Assembly (NCBI GenBank): GCA_002964805.2
Contig: PUDQ02000001.1
Location: forward strand, 7,526,001 to 7,590,000
Direction: 5' to 3'
DNA: 64,000 nucleotides
From: Trametes villosa
Lineage: Eukaryota; Basidiomycota; Agaricomycetes; Polyporales; Polyporaceae
Both the position numbers and the translations under genes were made by a program. This document shows, piece by piece, positions 44,131 to 60,456 of this stretch (the stretch's first letter is position 1; the number at the start of each line of letters is the position of its first letter). Below the pieces are notes generated by a model that saw only the letters and a list, made by a program, of their open reading frames with translations, was not told where the DNA came from and did not search any database.

Positions 44131-44900
44131 AGCGTGGCTCCTGCAGAAATGGGTAAGGTCAGCGAACGTCTACAGTATGGATCAGAAGAGGCGGAGCTCG
44201 GGGAGGTATTGGAGCGTCGGGGTGCAATTGGGCGCATACCTGGCAGGAGATGGGGAGCTCAGCCGTGTCCTGTGACTTCGCGTGAGATGGGGGGAGACAG
44301 AATGGGCGAGATGGTGAGACTGACCGGGAGAGCTGCGCAGGTGACAAGGTTTGGGTGAGGAGGAGCGGGAGACTGGGACTTGGCCCTCGCAGGCGCCGGG
44401 GTCTTCGGTTAGCAGGGCGAAGTGTCCTCGGCGTCTGGGTCGCAACGTGGCGGGACCCGGGCCACCCCTCCGGATAAGGCGTCCGAAGGCCACAACATCC
44501 TTTGTGCCGCACGCGACAGAAAAAAAAGTTCGCTGGCAGGGGCGGTGGGGGAGATTGAATGCATTTGGGGCGTATATGTGCGTGGCGGAGGATGTGTGGG
44601 CGCGGGGGCGGGGAGGAGGCAATTGTGGCCAATTTGGTGTGAGAAAGGAAAGCGCGCCTCGGCCTTGGGGGAGAGGAGGGCGAGGGCTTGGATGTGTGCT
44701 CATTGAGACCAACTCTCAATCTCTCCTCCTCGTCTCCAGGTCACCGCCCATCTTCCTATCGCTCCCTCATGTCAAGCCGCAACTGAACCACTCCCTCTCT
44801 CTGCCTCCTCTCGTCCCCCTCGCCCCCACCATCCCCATCGCCCCCCACTCTCCTCGCCCGCCACGACCGCCTTACCCTCACGCCAACCGACGGCACCTCT
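44131..44900. promoter_or_regulatory. Divergent upstream region of MRPS18 and RIM15
   Basis: About 770 bp. The last 200 bp before the RIM15 start is strongly C/T-rich on the plus strand, typical of fungal promoters and leaders. Open frames here are low-complexity and not credible genes. Confidence 0.45.
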
Positions 44901-47900
44901 ATGTCCGACTCGAGCTTGCCTCGAAGACAGCCGCCTAGCCCCCTCGTGTTCTCGCCAGAAACCGTCCTGAACCCCGTCCAACCGCAAGCCAGCTCGAGCA
45001 GCAACCATAACACCTATGGCTCCGGCTCCAACACGGTATCTATGCCCTTCGTCAGGCGCCATGTTACACGTCGCCTCAAAGCAGCGAAGGCCGAGTGCGA
45101 CAAGGAGTTGCAGCGCGTCACCAACTCCATAACAGCCTTCTTTGAGGAGCGCCTTCGCGAGGGCGAGCACGAACAGGAGGCCGAGCGCGAGCAGCGGGAA
45201 CACGACCGGGAACGAGATCGCGAGTCCCAGCTCGGCGATGTCGAGCCTCTTCGCGAGGCGTTTGTCCTCCAGCCGCAGGAGCTCAGGTCTGCGCTCCAGT
45301 TTGACGAAATGAGCTCGGATGGCGGGTACGAGGCGGAGCCCGAGGGCAGTAACTATCACAGTCGTCAACGTGCGTCTCTCGAGGAGGACCGTCCTAAGCA
45401 GCCCACGCTGACGCATCGGACCTCGTCGCCCGGCCTTCTAACAGCATCGGTGTCGTCTACGAGCCCTGCTTCGTTACGACGACATCCCACGCTGCCCAAG
45501 GAACGGCCGAGTAGCATCATCTCCCCCACCCCGGGAGGCTCAAGTCCTGCGTCGGCGGTCACGACACCACCTCCTGAGGCCGTCAGTCCGCGCAAACAAG
45601 GCGAACCGTCTCGCTCCGGCCAATGGGCTGGCCAGAGTCTCGCGTCGCGCCGCCTCTCGCGCACGATACACATTCCATCTCGCCCTCCTCGCTCAGGTCA
45701 CAGCTCTCGTTCGACATCTCGCTCGCGGTCACCCTTGCCTCGATCGAGCTACGCCGAGTCCTCCGCGAATTCCAACCGCCGATCATCACGCATATTGGTC
45801 GATGACCCCGTCGACCCGATCATGACCACTCTCTACGAGATCATCGCAGTTGCGACGGACGTCCTGGACATGTCTATCAACCAGCTCACGGCCAACCCGA
45901 AGGTCTGCGAGACTCTCGTCCAGCGCGTTCAGAACATCGGCAAAGCCTGGGACGAGCACCCCGATTGGCACGGGCGGAATTGGTATGTCCAGGTGCTTCT
46001 CGCGATCGCCAGTCTTAGCCGTGTGGTCGAGTGGTGGGAGGCCGAGAAGCAGTTCTGGAACTTCGACGACAACGATGATGAGCAGGAGGAGCCGCTCACG
46101 TTTGTCATGAAACCCGCCGAAGAGGAGGCCCCTACGACCGCTCCCACGCCCGCGGCACGCCCCGATCAGGAGAATGCGCTGAAGCTGTCCGCGGAGGACG
46201 AGAACAAGCTGCGGATGGGGCGGACGACCAGCCAGAACCGGAGATCAAGGGACGAGGCGACTAAGGACATCTCGTCATCAGCCGCGCCCAAGGACGCCGA
46301 GCACGCGAAGGGCACCCCCTCCAAGTTCGATGGCAACAACGAGTCCGCGCGCGTCCTCGCCACGGAGCGCCTCCGTTTGCAGGCGGAGACGGCGCAGAAC
46401 CAGAACATCGTCATGGAGCTAAGTCTGGATGGCGATCATTTCATATGGATCAATTATGCCTGGCGAGGGCTCTTTGGGTACGTATTTTCTGTGCGCCGCT
46501 TATTGGAGTGTTTTATGAACACGCTTCGCTTTCAGAACCGATCCCCAAGATTATTTTGGTACGCGGGTTTCGAAGCTCCTCGCCCCATCCGACTGGCACG
46601 TCTTCCGGGATGCCACTCGGCGTCTGCAGGAGAACGACTCTCGAACCATTGAGGTGAAGTTCAAGATGATGATCCCCAACCCCGATGATCCCTGCGCGTC
46701 CAGCGGCCTCTTTCAGCAGATGGAGGGTAGCGGCATGCTCATGGTCGATCGCGAGGAGGGTGAGCCGACTCACTCTATGTGGGTGGTCAGGCCAGTTGGT
46801 TCTCCCGAGTACATGCAGGCTCCTCCCTCCATCCTGCTCGAGACTGGCGAGGTAGGCGACGAGCCCGCCTCGGCCGAGGCGGCGCAAGTCGGCTTCGGAG
46901 ACCGCAGCGCTATGGAACCCGTCACGCCCTTCCCCTTCGCGCGCCCGATCAACACGACGCCCATCCTCTGTCGTATATGCGAGTGCAGCGTCCCGCAGTG
47001 GTACTTCGAGAAGCACAACGAGACGTGTAGCGAGGTGCACCGTCTCGAGGCCGAGATCGCAGAGTGCAACGAGTCGATTGGCGAGCTTCGCATGACGATC
47101 CGCGACCTGCAGACGGCGATGGACCGCAGCTCGCCCATGACGGTCCCCGAGTACCGCGGGATGCCCATCTACACGCCGTCGACGTCGCCCGGATCCTCGT
47201 CGCCCCTGCAGCTCCTGCGCGCGCCGCTCAAGATGAAGCGCATCAGCATCAAGAAGCTGCAGCGCCAGGTGCTCGAGCAGCTCGAGGACATCCTCTCGCT
47301 CGCCGCGGAGGTGTCCATCCCCGCGCTCAAGGACGAGGAGTCGGCGGAGCCGATCGAGCGCCAGCGCCTGCTGTCGCCCGCGTCGGAGCGCAAGATGTCC
47401 CAGATCCGCCACTGGAACAAGCCGAACATCGAGGACTCGGCGCTCTCGCAGCTCATCGAGGACGCGGAGCGGGTGATGCGCCAGAAGATCGACAACGTCG
47501 TGCGCATGCAGAACACCATCAAGTACTCGGAGAAGATCCGGCAGGAGTGGGAGGAGCGCGTCGAGCAGACGCTCTCTGCGTACGAGGGCGAGGAGGGCGA
47601 TGAGTGCTCGGACGGTGAGTCGGACGGCGAGGAGGGCCAGGAGGCGACCCAGGAGGGCGAGCGACCGGACGACGACCACTCCAGCACTACGTCGGAGTAT
47701 GCGTTTGGTGGCCAGCAGTCTTCGGCGGACCCGACACCTGTTGCGTCTGCGTCTCCCATTCCCTTCAACTCGGGTCGCGACTCCAGTCGCGACAGCACGT
47801 CGGCGCCTACTATGAGCCCGTCGAGTCTGCCCTCGGTATCCGCGGTCCCCGTTCCGATGTACTGGCAACCTGTCAGCACTCACCAGACTCGTTCGTCGAC

Positions 47901-50847
47901 ACCCTCCTCGATCTCCTCGCCTCTGGCCCTCGCGGCTCCCATCATTGCTTCGCACGAGCAGCCGCCTCCGATGGACTTGAACGAGCCCAGTTCTGGTATG
48001 ACCATCCGTGCGCGACGTTCACCGCAGAACCTGGAGCCGAAGCTCCTGATCACTCCTCCTCTGTCTCCTATGGTCTCTCCTCAGGACTCCAACACGAACG
48101 CGACGGCCACCCGCCGTGCACACCGCCGGCATTCAACTGCTCAGCCCATGATAAGCCCCACCGCTTCGCAATCTGGCACGCCGCTGTCCCCCCGCCTGCC
48201 TTCTGTCGCGCCGCTTTCGCGGACGACGCCGACGTCGATCAAGGACTTCGAGATCATCAAGCCCATCTCGAAGGGCGCCTTCGGGTCCGTCTTCTTGGCC
48301 AAGAAGAAGGCGACGGGCGACTACTTTGCGATCAAGGTCCTGAAGAAGGCGGACATGATCGCGAAGAACCAGATCACGAACGTCAAGGCGGAGCGGATGA
48401 TTCTCATGAAGCAGGCGGAGTCGCCGTTCGTCGCGAAGCTCTACTTCACGTTCCAGAGCAAGGAGAACCTGTACCTCGTCATGGAGTACCTGAACGGCGG
48501 AGACTGCGCAGCTCTGATCAAGTCTCTGGGCTCTCTGCCTGAGGAGTGGACTAGGAATTACATCGCCGAAGTCACTCTGGGTCTTGAGTACCTCCATCAG
48601 CGCGGGATCGTGCATCGGTATGTCGACCACTACGCGTGGGTGATGATGGCGGCTGATGTCTTCCTCGCAGTGATCTGAAGCCTGATAACTTGCTCATTGA
48701 CCAACACGGCCACCTCAAGCTCACTGACTTTGGTCTTAGCCGGATTGGTCTTCTGGGTCGTCAAACTCGGGCTCCCCAACTGCTCTCTGACCGGGGCCTT
48801 CGTAGCCATGCTCGCGGTAGCCCCACTTCCAGACCACCATCCATTGACTCTGCATATATGGCTGCGTCGCCCATGTTCTCTGTCGAACTTTCGCAGGGAG
48901 GAGGTTCGTACTTCAACCACCGGACACCATCGCTCCCTCGCCTCGGTTCTTCCCCTTATCTCCCGCTTTCAGATGACCCGAGCGAATCGAGTGGCTCTGA
49001 GTCTCTGGCTTCGGGTTTCTTGTCGTTCCGCAGGAATGGCAACACCAAGCAGCTCTCGGACAGCCCTCTGCAATCATTCGCGACCGAACTCACCAACGAC
49101 CTCCGGTCCCACCCTCCCCCTGGCCACACGCCCCCCGCCGAGCAGAAGGTGGTGGGGACGCCCGACTACCTCGCACCCGAAACGATCCTCGGGTTGCGCG
49201 GTGACGACGCTGCGGTCGATTGGGTTAGACATTCTGTTGCGTTTCGCGTTGACGTGCGGCTGACGTAGTGTTACAGTGGGCGCTTGGCGTCATCACCTAC
49301 GAGTTCCTGTATGGGATCCCGCCTTTCCATGACGAGACCCCGGAGAAGGTGTTCGAGAACATCCTCTCAGGGCACATCGACTGGCACGAGGACTATGTGG
49401 AGGTTTCGCCCGAGGCCCGGGACTTCATGCAGCGGTTGATGACTCTGGACCCCACGAAGCGTCTCGGTGCGAACGGCGCTGAGGAGGTCAAGGCACACCC
49501 GTTCTTCGCCGGCATCGACTGGGATCAGGTCACGACGACGGAGGCCGCGTTCATTCCGCAGGTCACTGACCCGGAGTCGACTGACTACTTCGACCCGCGC
49601 GGCGCGGTGCTGCAGCTGTTCAGCGACAGCGAACAGGCACCGCTCACACAGCAGTTCGGGGCCGACAGCCCCGCGGGCGTCGGTACGCCAGACGTGCACC
49701 CGGCGGCCGCGCCCCTCTCGGTCTCACGCGAGGCGACTGCATCGCCGTCGGACGACGACTTCGGCTCGTTCAGTTTCAAGAACTTGCCGGTTCTGAAGCA
49801 GGCGAACGAGGACATGATCCGGAAGATGAAGACCGACCAGCTCGCTCCGCTCACACACACGCTCTCGGAGCCGTCGAACATGCACTCAAGACGAAGGAGT
49901 ATCTCGAACCGGGTGAAGAAGCCACCGGGGAGCATCGTCACTCCCGTCGACACCACGAGGCCGCCACTGCCGTTACCTACCAACCCGCCATCTCCCGCCA
50001 CCTCTACTTCGTCAATATCTTCGTCTGTCTCTCGAGGTCCTCCAACACCCGGTAGCGCAGGCAGCCATGCTCGGAAACCCTCCGAGTATGGCGCGGTTGA
50101 GCGCTTCAAGCTCAACCACATGGAGGGCGAGGTTCGCCGCAACTCCATGCCCAGCCGACTGCGGACAGCGTCGGTCTCCACCACAGGGGACGGGTCGATA
50201 TCAGACTCTTGGACGGGCGCGGTGCCGCAAGCGCCAGGCCAGTTCGAGCTGAGCACGCCACCGTCGTCCGTGGCTTCCATCGACCTGAAGAGAGCGCCCG
50301 ACCCCAACGACCGCGCAGTCACCTGTCTGCTCGCGGAGGACAACCCCATCACGGCGAAGATCATCGAGACGCTGCTTATCCGCCTTGGGTGTCGATGTGT
50401 TGTCGTTGCTGACGGCTCGGAGGCCATCAGTGTAGCCATGGGTGACATTAGTGTGTACTCGTTGTCCGTGTTACCCACCACAATTCGACTGACCATCACC
50501 AACAGAGTTCGACTGTATCCTCATGGACCTACACATGCCCATTCGTGAGTTGCCCTACGTGCTTATATAGGTGAAATGTGCTGATAGACTTCGCAACAGT
50601 TGATGGCGAAGGCGCCGCACGGTATATCAAAAGTACCAACAACAAGAACACGAACACGCCAATCCTTGCGGTGAGCGCGTACAGCGGCTCCGACTCGATG
50701 GAGGCCAACGGCCTCTTTGCGGCGTACATCGCGAAACCTGTTCAGAAGGCTGACCTGGTCGCCGCGATGCGTCAGCTTGGGTTCAAGACGACCACCGCAC
50801 AGGGGCGTGGGCAGGGTACGAGGGTGATCCAAACTTCCACTCGGTGA
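44901..50847 (+). CDS. RIM15: RIM15 serine/threonine kinase (PAS, zinc finger, AGC kinase, response-regulator receiver)
   Basis: Six exons (44901-46477, 46536-48617, 48671-49223, 49277-50441, 50506-50544, 50600-50847) give about 1887 residues. In order: a disordered N-terminus; a helical block (MTTLYEIIAVATDVLDMS); a PAS-like domain (FIWINYAWRGLFGTDPQDYF, about 520-600); a C2HC-type zinc-finger (CRICECSVPQWYFEKHNETC); a long coiled-coil and disordered region; and the kinase (ISKGAFGSVFLAKKK, HRDLKPDN, DFGLSR, GTPDYLAPE) with a large insert of about 120 residues before APE, typical of Rim15/Greatwall. Last is a receiver (LLAEDNPITAKIIETLLIRL, CILMDLHMPI, VSAYSG, AKPV). Rim15 links nutrient signals to quiescence and stress responses. 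Confidence 0.93.
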
Positions 50848-51583
50848 CACTTGGTATATATGTTCACGGTTTTCACGATTCTCACTCTCCCACTTCATCG
50901 CTGTCGGCATCATTGTTTCCCGCTCCTGCTTCGTTCTGTCCACAACTCTGCTCACGCCCGCGTCATGCCCGTTTCGATATCTTCATATCCCCTCATATCT
51001 CGTACCCCTCATTACATCCCGTCCAAGCCATGCAATTTCCACGTATCTCCCACACATCGCAATCTGCACCCTCTCCTATCAACCGCTCCGCATCCATTGT
51101 CCGCTGCGCATTGTACGCTAGAGCTACTGTGTTACTAAATATTGGCCGCCGGCGTGTCGCGCGGTGGGCGATCCTTGCCTTGACAGACAGCGGCTAAGGG
51201 CGCGTAACCGTATGCGACCGCGTTGTGAGCTCGTGGGTGCCTGCGGCCATTCAGTGATGATTGCCATGCATCCTCCGATATGTCTCGGGCACTACGACAG
51301 CCCCGTCAAGCTGTGCGATGTGGTCTAGGCGACAGGGTGATATGATGGGCTGGCAGAGAGGCCGGGGTGGAGGGGCTGGAGAAGCACTTCAGCGCCTCGC
51401 CCAGTTTCAGAGCGCGGGAGGAGCGATCATGGTCTGCACAGTGCACCTCCACCGTCCGTCGCTGGATGCTCCCACCGCCTTTGCCCCTTGCACCGCGTCT
51501 CCTCCGCACGACAAAACTGGACGGACCGCCTTTCAATTTCCACCTCTTCTGAACTCTCGCGCTACCCTCGTCTTGTCTCGCTC
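50848..51583. other. Intergenic gap between RIM15 and UIM gene
   Basis: About 735 bp: RIM15 3' flank and the next promoter. No supported gene. An in-frame upstream Met at 51488 could extend the next protein by 32 residues. Confidence 0.4.
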
Positions 51584-53847
51584 ATGTCGGCCCCGGGACA
51601 GTGGAGAGACGCTTCGCCCGCAAGTGCCCCACGGGGACCCTACCCGCCCTTTCCTCGCGTCCCCCCGCCGCCGCCCCTCGCCGATAGTCCCTATGCTGGC
51701 CCAAGCTCGCATCCCTACTACCCTGCGCCGATGCCAGGCTTCTACAGCCCCGCGCTCGCCCAGCCTGCCCCGGGATTGTCTGCGGGGCGGGGCAGCGCGC
51801 CTGCGTTCCCCCGCCCAGAGCTGCCGCCCAGTCTCATGCCCGGCCAGAGGCCAACACCCGTCGTGACGCGCTCGCAATCCGACGACTACTTCTTTGGCGA
51901 GAGCCCGACGTTCCCCAGCTTTCCAAACTATGTGCGCCAGCCGCGTGCGTCCTACACGCCGCCTGTGCCCCGCAAGCCCGACACGAGCCATCCCCCGCTC
52001 CCTCCCAAGCCCGCGTTCTCTGAACCTGCCCTCGCGCTACCACCCATCTCCCCACCATATAACTACGGGACTTCCTCGAGGTCGTCTTCGTACCCTTCAC
52101 CTGAAGGTCACTTCCAGCCCTCCGCACCTCCCCTGCCACCACCTGCTGCGCACGAGGATGACGCCGTGTTCAACCGCGTCCTCGAGATCTCTGCGCAGGA
52201 ATCCGAACGACGACGCGAGGAATCGATCCGCTCCGAACAAGCACAGCTTGCCCAGGCTCTCGAGGCTTCTCTGAAAATCAGCTCGCCTCGGTCTGCACCG
52301 GAACTTGATGGTCGATCTTCGTTCATCACCTCTTCTCCCGAGCAGGGACCGTCCGCGCTTCCGCCCATGCGCTCGCCTGGGCTAAATGTAGGCCAGTCGT
52401 TTGACCACCACCAACCACCTAGCAGGAGCAGAGCGAGTTCCTATGTGGACCAGCAGATCATGGACGACGAGGCATTGGCGCTGCAGCTCGCGCAGGAAGA
52501 GGAGCGGCTTGCAGAGCAGGAGCGACATTCGCCGCAGGCGCGGTCCTCAGAGCCGAGTATTCACTCCCGCAAGCACTCTCCAGTGGACGCACTTCCTCAG
52601 TACGACGAAGCCATGACGTCTCCACCCATGGTCTCGTCTCCAGGGTTCTATGATTCTGGTCTTTCTCCGCATGCCGCGGTCGCGGGCTCTTCGCGTCCAC
52701 CGACTCCACACCGTTCCTCCCTCGGTAGGAGCATCTCCGATAAACCTGTACCTCCAAAGAGCTCGGATGAGAAGAGGGTGAGCCGCTCACAATCAGTGGG
52801 GGACGGCGCTCCTAGCTCGTCCACCACATTGCTGGCACCCACTCCACAAACGTCCAAGCCCGCCTCCTTGAAGTCCGCTGACGGGGGCCCACCAGAGGAG
52901 ACGTCTCTTACGCCATCTAGCGTATCTTCTCACACCTCTGACGTGCCCTCGCACCCGCAATATCTAGACTCTGAGCTGCTGTCAGGATTGTGTAAGTTCA
53001 GTCTTCTTTACTCCTACGTTGTGAGCTAACCGTGATCGTCAGCCATGGGCTTTGGCACCCCTACCATCTCGCCTACGCCCAAACCTTTCCCGGGGGTGAT
53101 CCCTAATGTTATAGCGCTGCCATACGGCCGATGCCCACCGTTCCACATTAAGGCGCCGAGCTGGAGAACCCTGCTCAAGCTTATGGCCAGGCTGAGCGGG
53201 ACTCGTATGGAGCCAACTATGGAGGCAATGGCCGTTGTCAAAACTGAGATGAGGCTCCGAATAGTGGTATCTTTCGTGAAGGTACGTGCCCAACCCTGCC
53301 ATAGACCGTAAGCTGGGGTATTTACCCCATATATGCGTAGGTCCATCACGCGTCGTCGGACTGGGACACTGTCCTGTACATGACGATCGACCACCCCATC
53401 CCGCCAAATGCGCCAGCAGGCTGGCGGTATAAGAACGGTGACACCAACACCCTGCCCTGGTCGTACTCGCTCTCCCAAATACCCCCCTTCCTCCGCGACG
53501 GCGCAGACGCGCCCCTCTCCAAGTTCTACACCATCCCCGTTACGACCGAAACGCCATTCCCGACGCTGCCCATCAGCTTCCCGAACCTCGCGACATACCT
53601 GGCGTCCGCGCTCGAGAACGCGCGCGACGCGATGCACGACAGCTCGAGCGGCGTGCGCCGGCTCGCGAAGTACGTCGACCAGTTCTACCCGAGCGACCGC
53701 GCGGGGCTCGACGACGCGCCGGAGCGCGCGGGCATGCGCCAGCGGCTGAAGAACCTCGTCGGGATCGGGAGCAAGCCGCAGCGGGACCGCAACGCGGAGA
53801 TGTACGAGCTCGTCACGCCGTTCGTGCCCGACGACTACGGGCGGTGA
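51584..53847 (+). CDS. Proline-rich protein with UIM-like motifs, unknown function
   Basis: Three exons (51584-52991, 53043-53281, 53341-53847) give about 717 residues. The first half is disordered and Pro/Ser-rich with PxxP runs (PPVPRKPDTSHPPLPPKP), suited to SH3 partners. Two helices resemble ubiquitin-interacting motifs: RSEQAQLAQALEASLK and DDEALALQLAQEEERLAEQE. The C-terminal 270 residues look folded (PNVIALPYGRCPPFHIKAPS, SDWDTVLYMTIDHPIP, NGDTNTLPWSYSLSQIPPFL) and belong to no family I can name. A role in endocytosis or ubiquitin-dependent sorting is a guess from UIM plus PxxP. Confidence 0.72.
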
Positions 53848-54453
53848 TTGCGCGGGACATATCTGTTGCGCGCACGGAGGCTCGGCCGTGGACCGTTCGC
53901 GCTGGTTCTGATGCCTTGATGCTTGCCTCTTCACTTGATCTTGGACCGCTATTTGGAATCTCCCTTCAGGAACGGACGCATCGGTACAGCCTTCGTATTA
54001 GGAGGCTGAGCATACCCGACTCGTTGTATCCTTACTGTACGCTCGCTGGCCCTGCCTCGTCCTGCTTTGTGCGCTCTTTGCCTTGCTGTATTTATTGTCT
54101 AGAGTACACCTTACACCGCGATAACCGTACTGTACCCATCCTCTCGCGCACTCAGAACAAATGAAGCTGATCAGCCGATGCGCTATGCGATATCCACCAT
54201 GCTCCGAGCGGGAACAAGAAGGCCGTTAACGGCTACCAAGGATTATTTTGGGCTAGCTATCATAAAAGCTTCGTGCATCATATCGGTGAGGATGAGACTC
54301 TTTAAGAGCGAAGCGGAACAACAGGACACAGTACTTTCCGATGAAATCGGACTAGGAATGCCGGCGCTTAGAGCGTTTGGTAGAGTCGGACGGCATTCTG
54401 CAGACACTTCTCACTCCTTTGCTCCTGCCTCCTCTACCGCGCCTTCTCGCCTC
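53848..54453. other. Intergenic gap between UIM gene and RPP1
   Basis: About 600 bp without a supported gene. An open frame starting at 54178 runs into RPP1 in frame, but the family start at 54454 (MFADLNVP) fits better. Confidence 0.4.
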
Positions 54454-55789
54454 ATGTTCGCGGATCTCAACGTTCCGGTACCGACGCTCACGAAGCAGCA
54501 GCTCTCTCAAGCGGCCACAAAAAGGGGCAAGGGCAAGCAAGAGCAGAGTGGACCACCTCCCGCATTCAGCCCCGCGCAGATCACGGCAATCGAGAGTCGG
54601 CTCGATCTACTGGTGCATTGTCTGTATGCCTTGCTTCGCGTGATGAACTGTGTATTGACCATGGCCTTGCTAGTAGGATACACTATCATAGCATTCAACC
54701 AAACCGCCGAACGCAAGGTTGACCCCAAAACTCATGTCAACACGCTCGATCCTCTGCTCGGGCAGCTACGCAAGCGGCAAGGTGCGGTCTACCTGAAGCG
54801 GTTAACCATAGTGCTGGACGAGGAAAGCGAGAAGGGGTTTGGCTTGGTACGCCTCAGGCACCGTCTCACGCGCCGAAATAGCCCTGACTATCCCCCAGAC
54901 GAATGGCAACGCCGCGCTATTCGCCCCATACGACCTGCTCGCGCTCGTCCCCACGACCGCCGCGACCTTCTCACTCGCCTGCCTCACGCACACACAACCG
55001 ACGCCGCTCACCACGCACATCATCGCGCTCCCACTCACACTGCCACGCCTACCGTTTAACCTGAAGCACACGCTCGTGCGCGCAGCGCTCAAGAATGGCG
55101 CGGTGTTCGAGGTCAACTACGTTGGCGCACTCGGGGGCGAGGGTGACCCGGCACTCAGCATACCGAGTGGTGGGGAGAGCGGGGCGGGTGCGAAACGGAA
55201 TTGGTGGGCTGCGGCGCGCGAGGTCGCGAGGGTGACAAAGGGGAAGGGGATACTGGTGAGCGGAGGAGTGTATACTGAGGCGGATCTACGGGCTCCGCGC
55301 GACGTCGCGAATCTGTGCGTTCTTGTCTTTTTCCCGACTATCCTGGGGAGACGTGCGGGTGCTTACCCGTTCCAGGATCACGGTCTTAGGCGTGTCGCAG
55401 GATGTCGCACACAACGCGTCGACGAAAGTTGCGCAATCGCTGATATTGCGTGCCCGTGAGTTGGTATCAGCTACCACAGCTGAGCAGGCTCTCACTTTGC
55501 TGTTTTCGCAGAGACGCGCAAAACGTACCGCGCGGTGCTATCAGAGCCGAAGGTGGTTATACCGCCAGGCGTCGCCTCAGAGGGCACAGATGTAGAGATG
55601 GCGGAGGGCGAGCCCCAGCCGGCAACCCCTGCCGAACAGGGTGCAAATGGCAAAAAGCGGCCGTTAGATCAAGCAGCCCAGAGTGGGCCAGCACCGTCTG
55701 CACAACCTACCGATGCCCCCAAGGACGGTGCAAACGTTGATGGCGCGTCCCGAAAGAAGAAGAAAAAGAACAAGGCGACTACTAGTTAA
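54454..55789 (+). CDS. RPP1: RNase P/MRP protein subunit RPP1 (Rpp30)
   Basis: Five exons (54454-54619, 54674-54846, 54899-55314, 55376-55455, 55512-55789) give about 370 residues. The Rpp30 core is FADLNVP, LGYTIIAFNQTAERK, the DLLALVPTTAATFSLACL strand-helix, LPRLPFNLKHTLVRAALKNG and VFEVNYVGAL, then KGILVSGGVYTEADLRAPRD and DVANL. It folds as a TIM-like barrel and helps form tRNA 5'-processing RNase P and RNase MRP. The C-terminus is disordered and ends in a Lys run (KKKKKNK), likely nucleolar targeting. Confidence 0.9.
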
Positions 55790-56068
55790 TGCTGAGGATG
55801 GCTGTAACCTTGTAGGCTGTGAAGATGATTTGTCCTTGAAACTGCATGTTCGTCCAACTGCGGCTGCTTCCGGCCTCAAACATTGTAGGGTGACAATCCA
55901 CCATGTATTGCAACAATATACGCCGGTAAATAAGTAGCTAACCCATTAAGATCACCTTTCCAATTATTCAACAGGTTCAAGTACCAGGGGAGACCGAGGA
56001 ACAACCAAGAAACCAGATAAATACGCTTCTAGTTGAATTCCTTCTTCGTTGTCTGTCTTATGCCCCGC

Positions 56069-59051
<2,983 letters not shown>

Positions 59052-60456
59052 ATGAGCGCTTTCCGGAAACTCAAGGCTTTGGCGCTTGGCCAGAATACCG
59101 ACCTGGACCTGACTTCGGCCCAGCTGCAGGCAGCGGACGTACCAGTCTCGGATGCACCCTGCAGAGGTTGTGCGGACCCTTGTGATGAAGGCAAGTGCAG
59201 CAAGTGGCAATGCGCGACGTTGTGTTGCTTAACCTACTGTCCCAGGCCACGAGGAGTACCCTAAGTTCGATGTAGACCATGAGACCGAGATGCTTGGCTC
59301 CGTAAAACCTTACGCCCGCCAGGTGCGCTTCAGCCTTCAGCCGCTTTGCATCTCTATGTCAAATGTCCTGATAGCCTTTCCAGATCGTCATCTCGACCGG
59401 AAAGTCGGACTGGGTCCGGGAGGTCACGGATGCCAAGGGCACCCTCGCCGCGTACGTCAATGACATCTCCTCCTCAGGCCACCCACCGAAAGATAAGGAC
59501 TCCCCCAAGAAGCCCAAGGACAAGGAGGGCGCTCCCCCGGCGAACAGCGCGCACGTTTCAGGCGTATTCGACTCCTCGAACCTCGCCAAGAACAAGCGGG
59601 TCACCATCCTAAACGGCAGCCACCGCACCGTCTCCGCCGATTCTGAGAAGGAGACTGTGCTGGTATTCCCGGACTATACCGTCGTCACTGAGGTCGACCG
59701 CACCCACGAAGGCGCCGAGCACCTGTGGACGCACAGCGTCAGCCCGGGCGTGGACCTCCATGCGGTGCCCACGCACGGCACAGAGGTCAGGTCGTGGGTC
59801 ATCCCGTACTCATGTGTCATCCTACTATGTGCGCGCTCTTCCTGTTTCCTTACCGCCGCTCTTACTCATGCGCACCACCCGCAGGCTCGCATAAGCGTCG
59901 CGACAACCGCTGCGCGATTGCCGCCCCTAAGCTCGAGCAAGGTATGTGCTCCTGTTATTCCTATGCGCGCTTCTAGTGAACTTATATCCTATCTAGCACT
60001 TTCACATTCTCTGGCGCACGAGGGCTGGGAAGTGCACACGCAACTCGAAGACCCGTCTTCCCATGGGCACGGGCCCGCACTTGAAGACCTGACCGGTTCC
60101 GACGACGAGAAGCATGCCGAGATCCTGCGGCAGCTCAAGGAGCTCGACGCGGCACACGCGGCACACAAACGCGCGCTCATCCTCTACTGCTCGCACATCG
60201 GCGGGCACAAGTACGCGGGGAACGTCATCGTGCGTGCTCCCTCCTACCTGCGCGGTGGGAATACTGCTGATACGCGGTTTGAATGCAGATCAATACGCCC
60301 CGGGGCGTGTCGGTGTGGTACGGGCGGGTGACCCCGCACGAGGTGGACGCGATTGTGAAGGAGACGATCATCGGTGGGAGGATCCTGCCCCCGCTCCTGC
60401 GGGGCGGGATGAACCTCCAGTGCGCTCCAGGTCGGAAGAACCTGAACGACTGGTAG
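59052..60456 (+). CDS. AIM32: AIM32 / sucrase-ferredoxin-like protein
   Basis: A multi-exon plus-strand gene. The N-terminal Cys-rich segment CRGCADPCDEG probably contributes to an iron-sulfur site. The first intron appears to use a GC-AG border after DEG. The core is KPYARQ, IVISTGKSDWVREVTDAKGT, TVVTEVDRTHEGAEHLW, then HKRRDNRCAIAAPKLE, GWEVHTQLED, and the family hallmark LYCSHIGGHKYAGNVI with GVSVWYGRVTPHEVDAIV and PPLLRGG. These define the thioredoxin-like [2Fe-2S] Suc_Fer/AIM32 family. Yeast Aim32 affects mitochondrial redox. Here localisation is unclear and no presequence is obvious. Confidence 0.85.

Noticed and set aside
44351..44938. Open frames upstream of RIM15
   Set aside because: They are low-complexity translations of C/T-rich promoter sequence without family support.
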